Source: Heracleum sosnowskyi (lineage: Eukaryota; Streptophyta; Magnoliopsida; Apiales; Apiaceae). From it: 64,000 bases of DNA. The notes beneath the pieces are model-generated. The model had not been told where the DNA came from. It saw only the letters and a list, made by a program, of their open reading frames with translations, and made no database searches. A program made the translations under genes and the position numbers. Positions within the stretch are counted from its first letter, which is position 1. Every line of letters begins with the position of its first letter. The stretch covers positions 59,973,481-60,037,480 of the forward strand of contig CM061236.1 of NCBI GenBank assembly GCA_030848705.1. Direction: 5' to 3'. This document shows positions 48,401-57,451 of this stretch, piece after piece.

Positions 48401-48779
48401 CCCGGTGGAGATTACCCACATCTCCCCAAGAGTTGAGGTTTATGAACCAGAAGAAAATGAAGAAGGCTTGAGGCTAGCTTTGGATCTAATTGACGAAGTT
48501 AGAGATGAAGCAAACGCCAAGATAGTTGAACATCAAAAGAAAGCCTCTTTCTACTACAACCTAAGGGTTAAAGAAAGGTTCTTTCGTCAAGGAGACTTGG
48601 TTCTCAGAAAGATTGAAGCATCCGGAGTTGGACAAAAAGGCAAGTTGGCCCCAAATTGGGAAGGACCATATCGCGTCAAGAACGTATTTGGTCGAGGCTC
48701 ATACAAGCTAGAAACCCTTGAAGGGCATGAGGTTCCAATGACTTGGCATGCCTCCAATTTGAAAGTTTATTATGTTTAA
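45495..48779 (+). pseudogene. pol: Pol of T: RT, RNase H, second RNase H, integrase
   Basis: A frame of 1094 codons with a single stop at codon 738 (TAA, 47706). RT occupies about residues 120-290 with YVDD at 236-239. The first RNase H (about 370-500) is degenerate: LAVSNTALGAVL lacks the catalytic Asp. A second, intact RNase H (about 524-650) has YFDGAS (Asp532), NNEAEYEAL, GDSRLVVSQ and VDALSKFA. Integrase has an HHCC zinc region (about 746-790) and a D818-D878-E914 core with exact D35E spacing. There is no chromodomain. The dual RNase H is the Tat hallmark. Expression relative to gag-pro probably needs frame change or re-initiation at the ATGA overlap. Confidence 0.92.
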
Positions 48780-49073
48780 GGTGTTTCCTAGGAGGACTCA
48801 CTACTACGAATAAGGTTTGATAAAACCAACCCGAGTTCTTAAACTTGGGTACTATGTAAGGGTTGATCCCATTTTCAAGTTATGAATAAATTCAGTATTT
48901 TCATGTTTTAAAGCTTATATACTATGAGTGTTAACAAACATTCAAGAAGCAAGAAAAACAACACAAGCCATGAAAGGCCACCAGACATAAATAAAAACTT
49001 AAATAAGAGTTAAGTTAAGCCCGTAGGCCAAAAGTACATAAACAAAAGTACAAGCCATGATGGCCAACTACAC
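48780..49073. other. Spacer between pol and the antisense gene of T
   Basis: 294 bp between two convergent reading frames. AT-rich, no ORF. It probably holds the 3' ends of both transcripts. Confidence 0.6.
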
Positions 49074-50903
49074 CTAATCTTCCCTGTCTACGTCCTCCTC
49101 CTCCTCTTCCTCTCTAGAGGGAAAGACAGCATCATCAGCTCCGGCAGTCTGACCAGGTGGGGAAGTGTGATCCAGGTCTAAGATCCTGTCATCCTCCTCC
49201 ATCTCGTCCTCTCCAGCCAAAGCCATCTCCAAAGGAGTAGGAAGGTGAGGGCTTGGAAAATCAGAAATAAGGAGAGATCCAGGCATCTTCTCCAAAACAG
49301 CAGATAGAGTGTCATCCCATCCCTTAGTATACTGAACTGGGAAGAGGAGCTCGTCATGCTTATCAATCAAGTCCTCGTACTCCTGGGAGTCAAGGTACTC
49401 GTCGATGAAGTCATCATTGGCCTTCCTCAAAGACACCAGCTCAGCCTGGAAGTCAGCCAACTCCTTCTCCTTCCTAGCCAGAGTGGCCTTCACTGAAGCC
49501 ACTTCCTCCTGGGACTTCTCGAACTTGCCTTGATTGGCCTCAGAAGATGAGCGCCAAGACTTAGCTTGAAAGAGAGCCCCTTGGTAGTTGGCATTAAGCT
49601 GCAAGCAAGTTATAAGTTAAATACTTAAACTTGAAAGACATCAAAAACTACAAAGAAAACAAGGAGAAAAATGCTTACAGCAGCCATAGCTTGGGATCCA
49701 GCATGCTCCACCCCTTCAATGGTGGAGTTGGAGACAAAATCCTTGTAGTCACAAGGAGTCAGAGAGTGATAAGACCACTCCACAGCATGCTTGGACACTC
49801 CCACTACAGTGTCCTTCTTCCTAAGACCCCAATTGGGGCGCCAAACTGCACTCTTGCCCGAGGCAGGGCCCTCAGCATCCTCAGTAAGGTCCACATGAGG
49901 CCTTATGAAAGCTGGAACACTAGAAGCACGGGGGTCCTTCCCTCCCAAACGTGCCCTCTTCATCCTAGCTGTCTCCCCATCTTCAGGCTCGTTGGTCTTA
50001 TTGATAAAGACCGCAGCTGCAAAAGATATAAGGAAAGAAACAGTTGGTATAAGTTAATCTTAAATAAATAAAGAAAGATATGAGGTGAGAATTACCCTTA
50101 TCAGAAACGTTGGAAAGTCCCAAGGACCTAAGCTGGAATTCATCCAGGAGCACCCAAGCCATTGTGGCATAGTTATCCTTCGTAAGTTCAACATATGCAT
50201 GGGCCTCCTCATCATTCAGGATGATATCACTAGGGCTACCATCTGAAACCCTACTAAAGGAACTACGAAAAAGGGTGCCCCAATCCCCTCCTTCCCAAAC
50301 TAAGTACATAAACTCTTCTTTCCATTTTGGGTTGTTATCTGGAATGGATTTAGGGTGAAATATGGGGGGAGTGGAAGGACGGTGGTTGATATAAACCCAA
50401 CCCAAAGTAATGGCTGAGCTATTCTTAAACTGAAAGATTCTTCTAAACAAAGCTACAGATAAAGGAAAATTGTTCTTCAAACAAAGAACAATGAAACATA
50501 TAATGATTCTCCAGGCGTTTGGAGGAAGTTGGAAAGGGCTGATTCCAACATCAGCCAAAAGCCTGGGAATAAACTCATGAAAAGGGAACCTGAGTCCCGC
50601 GACAATGGCATCCTTGTAAATGCATAAAGCATCAGGACGCCAATGGCAAGAACGGTCCCCTGGGCCGGCTGGGACTAACCTATAAGGAGACCTAACCCTA
50701 TACATTTTCTTATAGTCCCTAATTAAATCGATTTCATGAAATTTGTTACTGCAATCGAAAGAATCTAAGTGGCACACAGAAGGGTATACATCACTACGTT
50801 CTAAAATCATATCTTGAAGCGACATATGAGAAGAACGAATGATGATACCTCTCTTAGAAGCTTTGTTCATTTTTTGAAGGCGTTGAGCAGCTTTGTCAGA
50901 CAT
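49074..50903 (-). CDS. Antisense three-exon gene of T (gypsy-type 'transposase' domain)
   Basis: Exon 1 is 50903-50096, exon 2 is 50016-49679 and exon 3 is 49598-49074 (minus strand). Introns of 79 and 80 bp (50095-50017, 49678-49599) have GT-AG ends, TTGCAG acceptors and matching phases (1, then 0). Joined, they give 556 codons plus a stop with no internal stop. Exon 1 carries the domain Pfam calls putative gypsy-type transposon (PF04195): FPFHEFIPRLL, then PNAWRIIICF. Exon 2 has a basic KRAR patch. Exon 3 is a coiled coil with an acidic tail (EEEEEEDVDRED). Such additional ORFs are known in Tat elements and their function is unknown. It is intact while the sense frames have three stops. The start ATG is at 50903; a TTG two codons upstream is not needed. 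Confidence 0.85.
49599..49678 (-). other. Intron 2 of the antisense gene
   Basis: 80 bp, GTAAGC donor and CTTGCAG acceptor on the minus strand, phase 0. T/A-rich as plant introns are. Confidence 0.8.
50017..50095 (-). other. Intron 1 of the antisense gene
   Basis: 79 bp, GTAATT donor and TTTTGCAG acceptor on the minus strand. It separates exons in phase 1 and contains stops in the through frame. Confidence 0.8.
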
Positions 50904-50971
50904 CTTCAAATCTTCAAGAAAAATCCCAGAAAAACCTTCAAATCTTCAAAACTTCAAAGAAATTCCCAGAA

Positions 50972-51067
50972 ACCTTCAAGGGATGAAGGTGAAAACCCAG
51001 AAATCTTCAAAGGATGAAGGTGAAAACCCAGAAATCTTCAAGGGATGAAGATCAATCCCAGAAAATC
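50972..51067. repeat. Three tandem ~32-bp repeats in the antisense leader
   Basis: Units containing GGGATGAAGGTGAAAACCCA recur three times with minor changes, in the putative 5' untranslated region of the antisense gene. Confidence 0.75.
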
Positions 51068-51202
51068 AAGAGCACCACCGCACAAAAACTCGCCGGGAAT
51101 CGCCTTACCGCGGAATAAAAGAGAGAAAAAACTAAAGATACTAGAGAGAAACTTTCGGGAAGAAAGAAGTATGAAGTGAGAATGAAATGAGAAATCTCAC
51201 TC

Positions 51203-51209
51203 TTTTATA
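51203..51209 (-). promoter_or_regulatory. TATA box of the antisense gene
   Basis: The minus strand reads CTATAAAAG (TATAAAA at 51209-51203), about 300 bp upstream of the ATG. It is the only such motif in the stretch and is placed for a leader of about 270 bases. Confidence 0.55.
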
Positions 51210-51415
51210 GTGAAAATGACTGGAAGCTCAACCGGTTAAGGTATTCCAACCGTCTATAGCCAGTAAGGCCCATAAATCCATTTATGGATTACAAAAGCAA
51301 AAGCCCAAAAAATTATTAAGGCCCATTAAGGCCCAAAGCTTGAAAAATTTAAAGACCGATTAGGCTGGTTAAAGCCCAAGAATGAATCTTGGAATAAAAC
51401 CAAGTCAAAAAATTA

Positions 51416-52320
51416 AAAAACGAGGTCGAAAAGACCCTAAAATCGAGATCGCACGATCCTAATCGAAAATATACGAGAAAACGAGGTCGTATCCAACGAC
51501 CTCGCCCTCAAAAGAATCGAAAAAATTTAAAAAACGAGGTCGAAAAGACCCTAATTTGAGGTCGCACGACCTAAGTCGAAAGTACACGAGAAATTGAGGT
51601 CGTGTCCATCGACTTCGCACCAAAAGCAAGTCAAAAAATTGAAAAAATCGAGGTCGAAAAGACCCTAGATCAAAGTCGATTAAACGAGATCGAAAATATA
51701 CTACAAAACGAGTTCGAATCCCTCGACCTCACGGCTGTTCGAGGTCGAAAAACAAAAGAGGTCGAGATCGAACAAACGAGATCGAAATTACATGGGGAAT
51801 TGAAGTCGTATTGTTCGACTTCGCTCCAAAATAAAACCAGAAAATCATAGAATCCTGGCTAATTGAAGTCGAAGCAATGAGGTCGTAATTGACCTATGAT
51901 TTGAGGTCGAAAAAAACGACCTCATACCAAAATCGAGGTCGAAGGAAGGCTAATCGAGGTCGATCAGGTGAGGTCGAAAATGGCTTGCAAATTCTGGTCG
52001 CCAGCTTCGACCTCACAGCTGTTCGAGGTCGAAATCATGCTGGATTCCTGGTCGAACCAATGAGATCGAAAAAGACCTAGGATTCCTGGTCGACAGCTTC
52101 GACCTCACAGCTGTTCGAGGTCGAAATTATACTGGTTTCCTGGTCGAACCAATGAGGTCGAAAAAGACCTAGGATTCCTGGTCGACAGCTTCGACCTCAC
52201 TGCTGTTCGAGGTCGAATTCCTGGTCGAATTTATACTAAATTCCTGGTCGAATTTATACTAAATTCCTGGTCGAAATTGTATTATTTCCAGGTCGAATTC
52301 CTGGTCGAAAATGACCTAAT
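51416..52320. repeat. GAGGTCGAA-rich repeat array of T
   Basis: Non-coding. The left part has three units of about 113 bp starting AACGAGGTCGAAAAGACCC (51416, 51531 and 51641). The right part has units of about 92 bp (51991-52185) and three 23-bp units with TTCCTGGTCGAA (52220-52290). Four copies of an inverted repeat, TTCGACCTC then GAGGTCGAA around a CAGCTG or similar centre, lie at about 51724-51749, 52006-52033, 52098-52125 and 52190-52217. Tandem repeats in the 3' region are known for Tat/Ogre elements. Here they also lie upstream of the antisense TATA box. Confidence 0.85.
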
Positions 52321-52407
52321 TTGAAGTCAAAAATACCCTAAAAATAGGAAATTTTGGGGGAAAACACGCTATAACTTCTACGAAAACCCCGAGGAGATTT
52401 TCCCAGA

Positions 52408-52421
52408 AGTTGGGGGGCAAA
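52408..52421 (+). promoter_or_regulatory. Polypurine tract of T
   Basis: AGTTGGGGGGCAAA immediately before the 3' LTR at 52422. Confidence 0.85.
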
Positions 52422-52928
52422 TGATATGGACAGAAAAGTAATTATAGAAATATAATTGACGGTCCAATGAAAAGGCTCGATAATTAATGCCCAAATCCCT
52501 GATTATTTATTAATTACGAAATTAATAAATAGGGAAAATATACAGCTCATAAATAGAGTCCAAATTATGGAAAATTGGTCAAAGAAGGATCTAGAATCCC
52601 AATTAAAGGCAATCAATGAGTCACAGCCTTTATCAACAAAGAAAAGACTTGCCCGCCAAGTAATACAATCCTTATCAGTTATCAATAAGAAGACTTATCC
52701 GTTAAGTCTCCTGAACGTACCATAAATACAAGGCTCCAGACGCCTATATAAGGACCCCTGATCCTACAATCAGAACTACGTCTTTGGCTTGATTCTCAAT
52801 AACGATTTGAGATACGTAGGCATCTTGTGAGGACCAATTTAGTCCGGATACACGAGTGCAGCCATTAAAGCTCGAAGCTCATTAATCCTAGCATTAAATT
52901 CACAAAGCACGTTTTTTAATCCACAACA
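52422..52928 (+). repeat. 3' LTR of T (507 bp)
   Basis: Same length as the 5' LTR and four differences, all transitions. Followed by GCATG (52929-52933). Confidence 0.93.
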
Positions 52929-52933
52929 GCATG

Positions 52934-53078
52934 TAACAAAGACAAGCAAGTGTCTTGAAGAAAAACCGAAGCTCAAGAATTCTCTCTTGAGGTTGTAGCA
53001 ACACTTTGCAAAATAAACAAAACATTTATTTTGTGAATCCTGTCTTCTCGATTATACTGTTTGTGAATGCATACATAC
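52934..53078 (+). repeat. 3' LTR of S2, second segment, truncated
   Basis: Continues S2's LTR after T and corresponds to about 30272-30415 of the 5' LTR. It stops after GCATACATA; the last 105 bp of the LTR are missing, and K's LTR follows after about three filler bases. Confidence 0.88.
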
Positions 53079-53081
53079 TCA

Positions 53082-55036
53082 TTTCAGTTCTTGGCAACCC
53101 GTTTACCCGAAGTTTGACCCGGTTTCAATCTTCAAAACCCTAATTCGATTTCTGAAAGCTGTTTCTAGATTTTATTTTTTAAATTTAATTCGAAAATAGT
53201 TTAAAAACTTTAAAAATTCATATTTTTATTTTAAAAATATATTTTAATATCAGAAAAATTCTGGAAAATTATATTTATTATTTTAAATCCGAAAATTGAT
53301 TAAACTTAATTATTTTAATTATTTTTAATTAATAATTAATTTATTAATTAATTGGTTAATTCTTTTAATCAATTAATTCTTAAAAATTAATTATTAATTA
53401 GATTTAATTAATTAAAAATTCAGTTTAATTATTTTCAAGCCTATTTATTTATTTAAAAATAGTTTGAGTATTTAAAGAGTGTCAATTAATTTTATTAATT
53501 GATTTATTTGCATTTAAATGTTTATATTGGATTTAAAAATCCGAGATTTGATTTAAAAATAATCGTGACTTATTTAAAATTCAAATAAGTTTCGTATGAT
53601 GTTTTAAAAATGTTTATAAGTGCTATATGGTTCATATTAATTGTGTGATGTGTTTTATAGTCTGTATATGCCCGTACTAGGGCAAATATCTGAGTTTTAA
53701 ATATCGTAAATCATACCGGACGTCCGATACGTAACCGGTTACTTGTTTAAATGTGATTATTGATTGAATAAGTGTCGAGGGTAGAACGAGAATAGTTAGA
53801 CTTATTGTGATGAGTTGTTTAATTATAGAATCGAGTTCCCGGAGCAAGGGAAAGGGAAAGTTAGAGTGAGCAGAGTCGATCCGACAGCAGCTTAGACCAG
53901 GCAAGTATATGTGCCTTTACTTGTGAAAAAAATTATTATTGTCTTGATTACTTGAATACCGTTATCCCCAGAACAATTCAAATTATCAATCTTTTAACCG
54001 CATTTGGACAACTGATTCCATTTCCTTAGAGATTCTTGATTCTTTGATTTGATATACATCGGAAACCCTTATTTCCAATTCACTTTATTATTGTTTACCA
54101 CCATTTGGTTATTGTTTATCATCCTTTGATTATTATTAACAACCATTGATTATTTGACTTCCATCTTGACTATTGATTACGGTCATTGATTATCGATTAC
54201 CAATCTTGATTTCCTTATTGAATGAGTACAATGTACCATTGGAATTATTCCATGATTCTTTCTCGATCTTCATTTGATACTGAGCAGTTGAAGCTCTTTT
54301 GAAATTACTATACATTGAGTTTATCTTATTGAGCATGTTATTGTTTTTACCCTATGATAGATTTGGCATGTTTTTAAAATGGACCAGTAATTGGTCGGGC
54401 CATATTTATGGTCAGAATAACTTAAGGCCCAGTTTGGCCTAGGATCCAGTAGAGGACTATGTTGTGAGCTAGTCCGGGGTTGATGCGTGGCTGGCCAGCA
54501 GCACAACCTTTGATTTGAATAAAATGTATAAGCCAAATTCTAATTCTTTTTCTTCAATTGTTATTGATACAAAGCATGTGTTAGCTAAATATTGTTGATT
54601 CTGATATCGTAAATTCATATCCTTACAACTGTGATAGAAATGATTCATATGATGTTTGCTGAGCAATTTTGGCTCACTCTTGCTTGTTGTTTTCTAACCC
54701 TATTCCAGTAAAGCGAGAGTATGAGTCGGCATAGCGTGACCGATAGTTCACCAGCAGCCAGGAGAGCCCCTCGAGTCATTGTCATTGGCAGGGTAGTTGT
54801 TGTTTTGCTTTTCTAGATTAGATGTCTAGATTTGAACTTTAGTTGTGATGTAATAACTCTAATAAAACTGGTATTGTATTAATAAAAGATTGTAGTAGCT
54901 TGTGTTCATTGCCATAATCTGGATGCGGTCTTGGTTAAGGGGTATTTGTGTCTTTATATATTATGCATGTGTTAAATAGTGTTCCGTTGGTCGGATGACT
55001 CCTCAAATCTGTACCCCGGGTTTGGAGGGCGTCATA
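53082..55036 (+). repeat. 5' LTR of K, lacking its first 1.3 kb
   Basis: Aligns with 62765 onward of the 3' LTR (offset 9683). The missing part, equivalent to 61439-62764, contains the LTR TATA box, so this LTR has no promoter. It ends GTCATA (probably a mutated CA end). It has an AT-rich part at 53200-53600 and the TTGCTGAGC block at 54656. The short ORFs 53677-53904 (also 63361-63588) and 54321-54666 look like chance. Confidence 0.88.
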
Positions 55037-55038
55037 GT

Positions 55039-55050
55039 TGGTATCAGAGC
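55039..55050 (+). promoter_or_regulatory. Primer-binding site of K
   Basis: TGGTATCAGAGC, a perfect initiator-Met type, two bases after the LTR end. Confidence 0.92.
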
Positions 55051-55178
55051 AACAGGTTATGGCAATTGAAACAAGTTAGGACTTAGGGTCCAGGATAACA
55101 TAGAAAGTTAGGAATTCACTTAAGGATATTAGGAGGTCAACTAGGGATATTATGCGTAGTAATTAAATGTGGTTATAA

Positions 55179-55730
55179 CTGCAGTCCCCTAGTTCTAGTT
55201 CAGACTCAGACCCTTCCGAGGATACGATAGCAGAGATACCTACACCCGTTGAGAGAGCAGGACCGTCTCGGCCAATGCGATATCAGCCTAGGCATCAGCA
55301 TCCGGTAGTCAGGAGAGATCAGGTACCTTGTCCTATTCCACTTCGACAAGTAGCCCCAGTACCAGTGTCGCAGGCATCAGTTTGTGGGCCTTTGTATCAG
55401 TTAGGAGAGCCACCTGTTCCACACCATGTGTATTAGAGGGTGAATAGAGAGAGGGAGTACCTTTATGGATAGGTTATGGAGATGGGGAAGATTAGTTCGA
55501 TTGAGGCAGCCGCTATCCGAGAGAGGGACAAACTTAGAGATCAGATAAGGGAAATTCAGATGAGGTTTAGGGTTACAAGGACCTTGGTTGAGACTCGATT
55601 GCACGGATTAGCTTCTAGTCGAGAGGGAGAGATAGTAGCAGGGATGAGACAGATTTTGGATTATGCGATGAGTGAGATTGCAGAGATTTCAGGACCCCCG
55701 TTATGGCAGACGGGAGCACGTGATCTGTGA
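55179..55730 (+). pseudogene. Upstream ORF of K before gag
   Basis: One frame stays open from 55179 to 55730 apart from TAG stops at 55434 and 55470. Codons from 55197 encode SSSDSDPSEDTIAEIPTP, then a Pro/Arg/Gln-rich part, then from 55476 a helical coiled-coil segment (AAAIRERDKLRDQIREIQMR). It lies between the PBS and the gag ATG, in a different frame from gag. B shows weak similarity in the same position. I do not know the product. It could be an extra leader protein of these Tekay elements. Confidence 0.5.
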
Positions 55731-56149
55731 GCAGGTTTAGGGGTAGACAGGTGTGACATGGATGTATGGTTTCTAGATAGTTAGTATATAGATGCATATC
55801 GTAGTATCAACAGTGCACCGGGCTTATAGGAACGCCTCGGGTTGTTGTTGCATTTTTGTTGTATTGCTGGTCGGCAGTTATGGTTCAGCCATGATATATT
55901 TTCTTTTGAAGCGTTCTACGCTTGTACTAACTCTTTCTATTTATATATGTATGATAAACCTCTTTTATAGAACTGTATTTATTCCCTTGTCATTCATTTC
56001 CAGCATCATAACTGTTATTCTACTTGTTGCAACGAGTGTACTCATACACCGTTGAGAAGATCTGTAAACCTTCGAGATATCAATTGTGATCCTTCCTTCT
56101 ATCATATGAATTGTTTGATTAAGCCAGTTATTGTTTATTCATCAGCGAT
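55731..56149 (+). other. Leader of K between upstream ORF and gag
   Basis: No domain. Scattered short frames, T-rich towards 55900-56000. The gag ATG follows at 56150. Confidence 0.55.
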
Positions 56150-57451
56150 ATGCCTCCTAGACGACAAACCCATTCATCTGATACCTCCGACCAAGAAGGT
56201 CAACAAAATACACCTCCCACGGGCCACATGGACCCGATGGTAATCCAGTTGTTAAATACTCTTACTCAACAGACTGCCGCATTAGCACAGCAGCAACAAG
56301 AATTTCAGCAACAGCTCTTAGAACAGCAGCAACAACATCAACAACATCAGCATCAGCATCATCAACAACATCACCAGCAAGCAGCACCGACGGTTACGTT
56401 CAAATCTTTCCAAGCAGCAAAACCTCCAGAATTTAAAGGATTAGCAGACCCTGTAGAGGCTAAGGCATGGTTGAAGGAGATGGAAAAGGCTTTTGCCTTG
56501 ATAGAGGTGGAAGAGGATAAGAAGACGGAGTATGCAAGCTATTTTCTGAAGAATGAGGCCAGTTATTGGTGGGAAACGAGTAGGGCTATGGAGCCCGAGG
56601 GATTGATTACGTGGGCAAGATTTACAGAGTTGTTTTTGGAAAGGTATTTTCTGGACTATATGAGAGATCAGATGGAGTTAAAGTTTTTGGAGTTAAAGCG
56701 GGGAAGCATGACGGTGCCCCAATATGAAACAAGGTTTACGGAGTTGTCAAGGTTCGTTCCAACCTATGTGGATACGGAGAAGAAGAAGGCCAAGAGGTTC
56801 CAGCAGGGACTGAGGTTTTGGATTCGTAGCAAGCTAGCTATATTAGAGTTGGACACCTATGCAGCGGTGGTCCAAAAGGCAATGATTGCGGAGACAAAGA
56901 GTGATTCTTACATGAAAGAGAGGGAGAACAAGAAAAGGAAAGCAGGGATACCCGGTAAGGGACAGTAACAAGGAAGTTTTCAAGGGCAAGCACATAAGAA
57001 ACCGGGATTCCAGCCCGGAAGGAATACAAGTTTCAGGAAGCCAGATACCGGGAGCGTAGGACAAGATAACCGTCTACTAGCCGGCAGTCAGCAGGGACTT
57101 TCTAGACCCCCACTACCAGAATGCAAGACATGCGGGAAGCGACATCCAGGGATATGCCATCGATTGAATGTCACATGCTTTAAATGCAATCAGAAGGGAC
57201 ATTATTCCCGGGATTGCAAGATAGGCATTGTGTGTCATCGGTGTAAGAAACCAGGCCACATGACTAAGGACTGCAGAGCACCAGCAACCGTGAACAATAT
57301 GATTCGGGCAATTGAAGCACCCCCAGTTGTTAATGTCCAGCCGTTAGCCAGGACCTACAATATGTCAATGGGAGAAGCAATGAGAGATTCCAACGTGGTG
57401 GCAGGTACACTTCTAGTAAATTCTATTCCTGCTAAAGTGTTAATAGATTAG
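56150..57451 (+). pseudogene. gag: Gag of K with zinc knuckles
   Basis: ATG 56150. The N-terminus is Gln/His-rich (residues 38-75). The retrotransposon gag domain (Retrotrans_gag) spans about 85-240, with KPPEFKGLADPVEAKAWL and YFLKNEASYWWE. A TAA stop at 56966 follows a basic stretch. In the same frame a C-rich block (CKTCGKRHPGICH) and two CCHC knuckles (CFKCNQKGHYSRDC, CHRCKKPGHMTKDC) follow at 57121-57285. The frame runs to VLID and a TAG at 57449. That stop sits at the second position of the protease D-S/T-G triad, so both Gag processing and downstream translation would fail. Confidence 0.88.

Larger units (their letters stand above)
42556..52928 (+). mobile_element. T: young Tat-type Ty3 element
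   Basis: Two 507-bp LTRs, a PBS starting TGGCGCCGT, gag-pro, RT with two RNase H domains and integrase, an antisense spliced gene, a 3' repeat array and a PPT. It is flanked by GCATG (42551-42555 and 52929-52933). The second RNase H after the first, absence of a chromodomain, and the extra ORF place it in the Tat lineage (Retand/Ogre group). LTRs differ at four transitions in 507 bp, so it is the youngest dated insertion here. Three TAA stops break the sense ORFs. Confidence 0.93.
29462..53078 (+). mobile_element. S2: SIRE-type Ty1/copia element (interrupted by T)
   Basis: 5' LTR 29462-30520, PBS 30523, gag from 30572, then protease, integrase, RT and RNase H in the same frame to 36454, an 83-aa ORF at 36861, a large extra ORF at 37750-41654, a PPT, and a 3' LTR from 41747 that is interrupted by T (42556-52933) and resumes to 53078. 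The last 105 bp of the 3' LTR are missing. The long extra ORF after pol and the YVDD-type copia RT fit the SIRE/Maximus lineage. LTRs differ at about 2% by eye. Confidence 0.9.

Noticed and set aside
51416..52320. Regularly spaced GGTCGA words suggesting a CRISPR-like array
   Set aside because: Spacing is irregular, the spacers are themselves repeated, there are no cas genes and the DNA is plant retrotransposon. It is a tandem repeat array.
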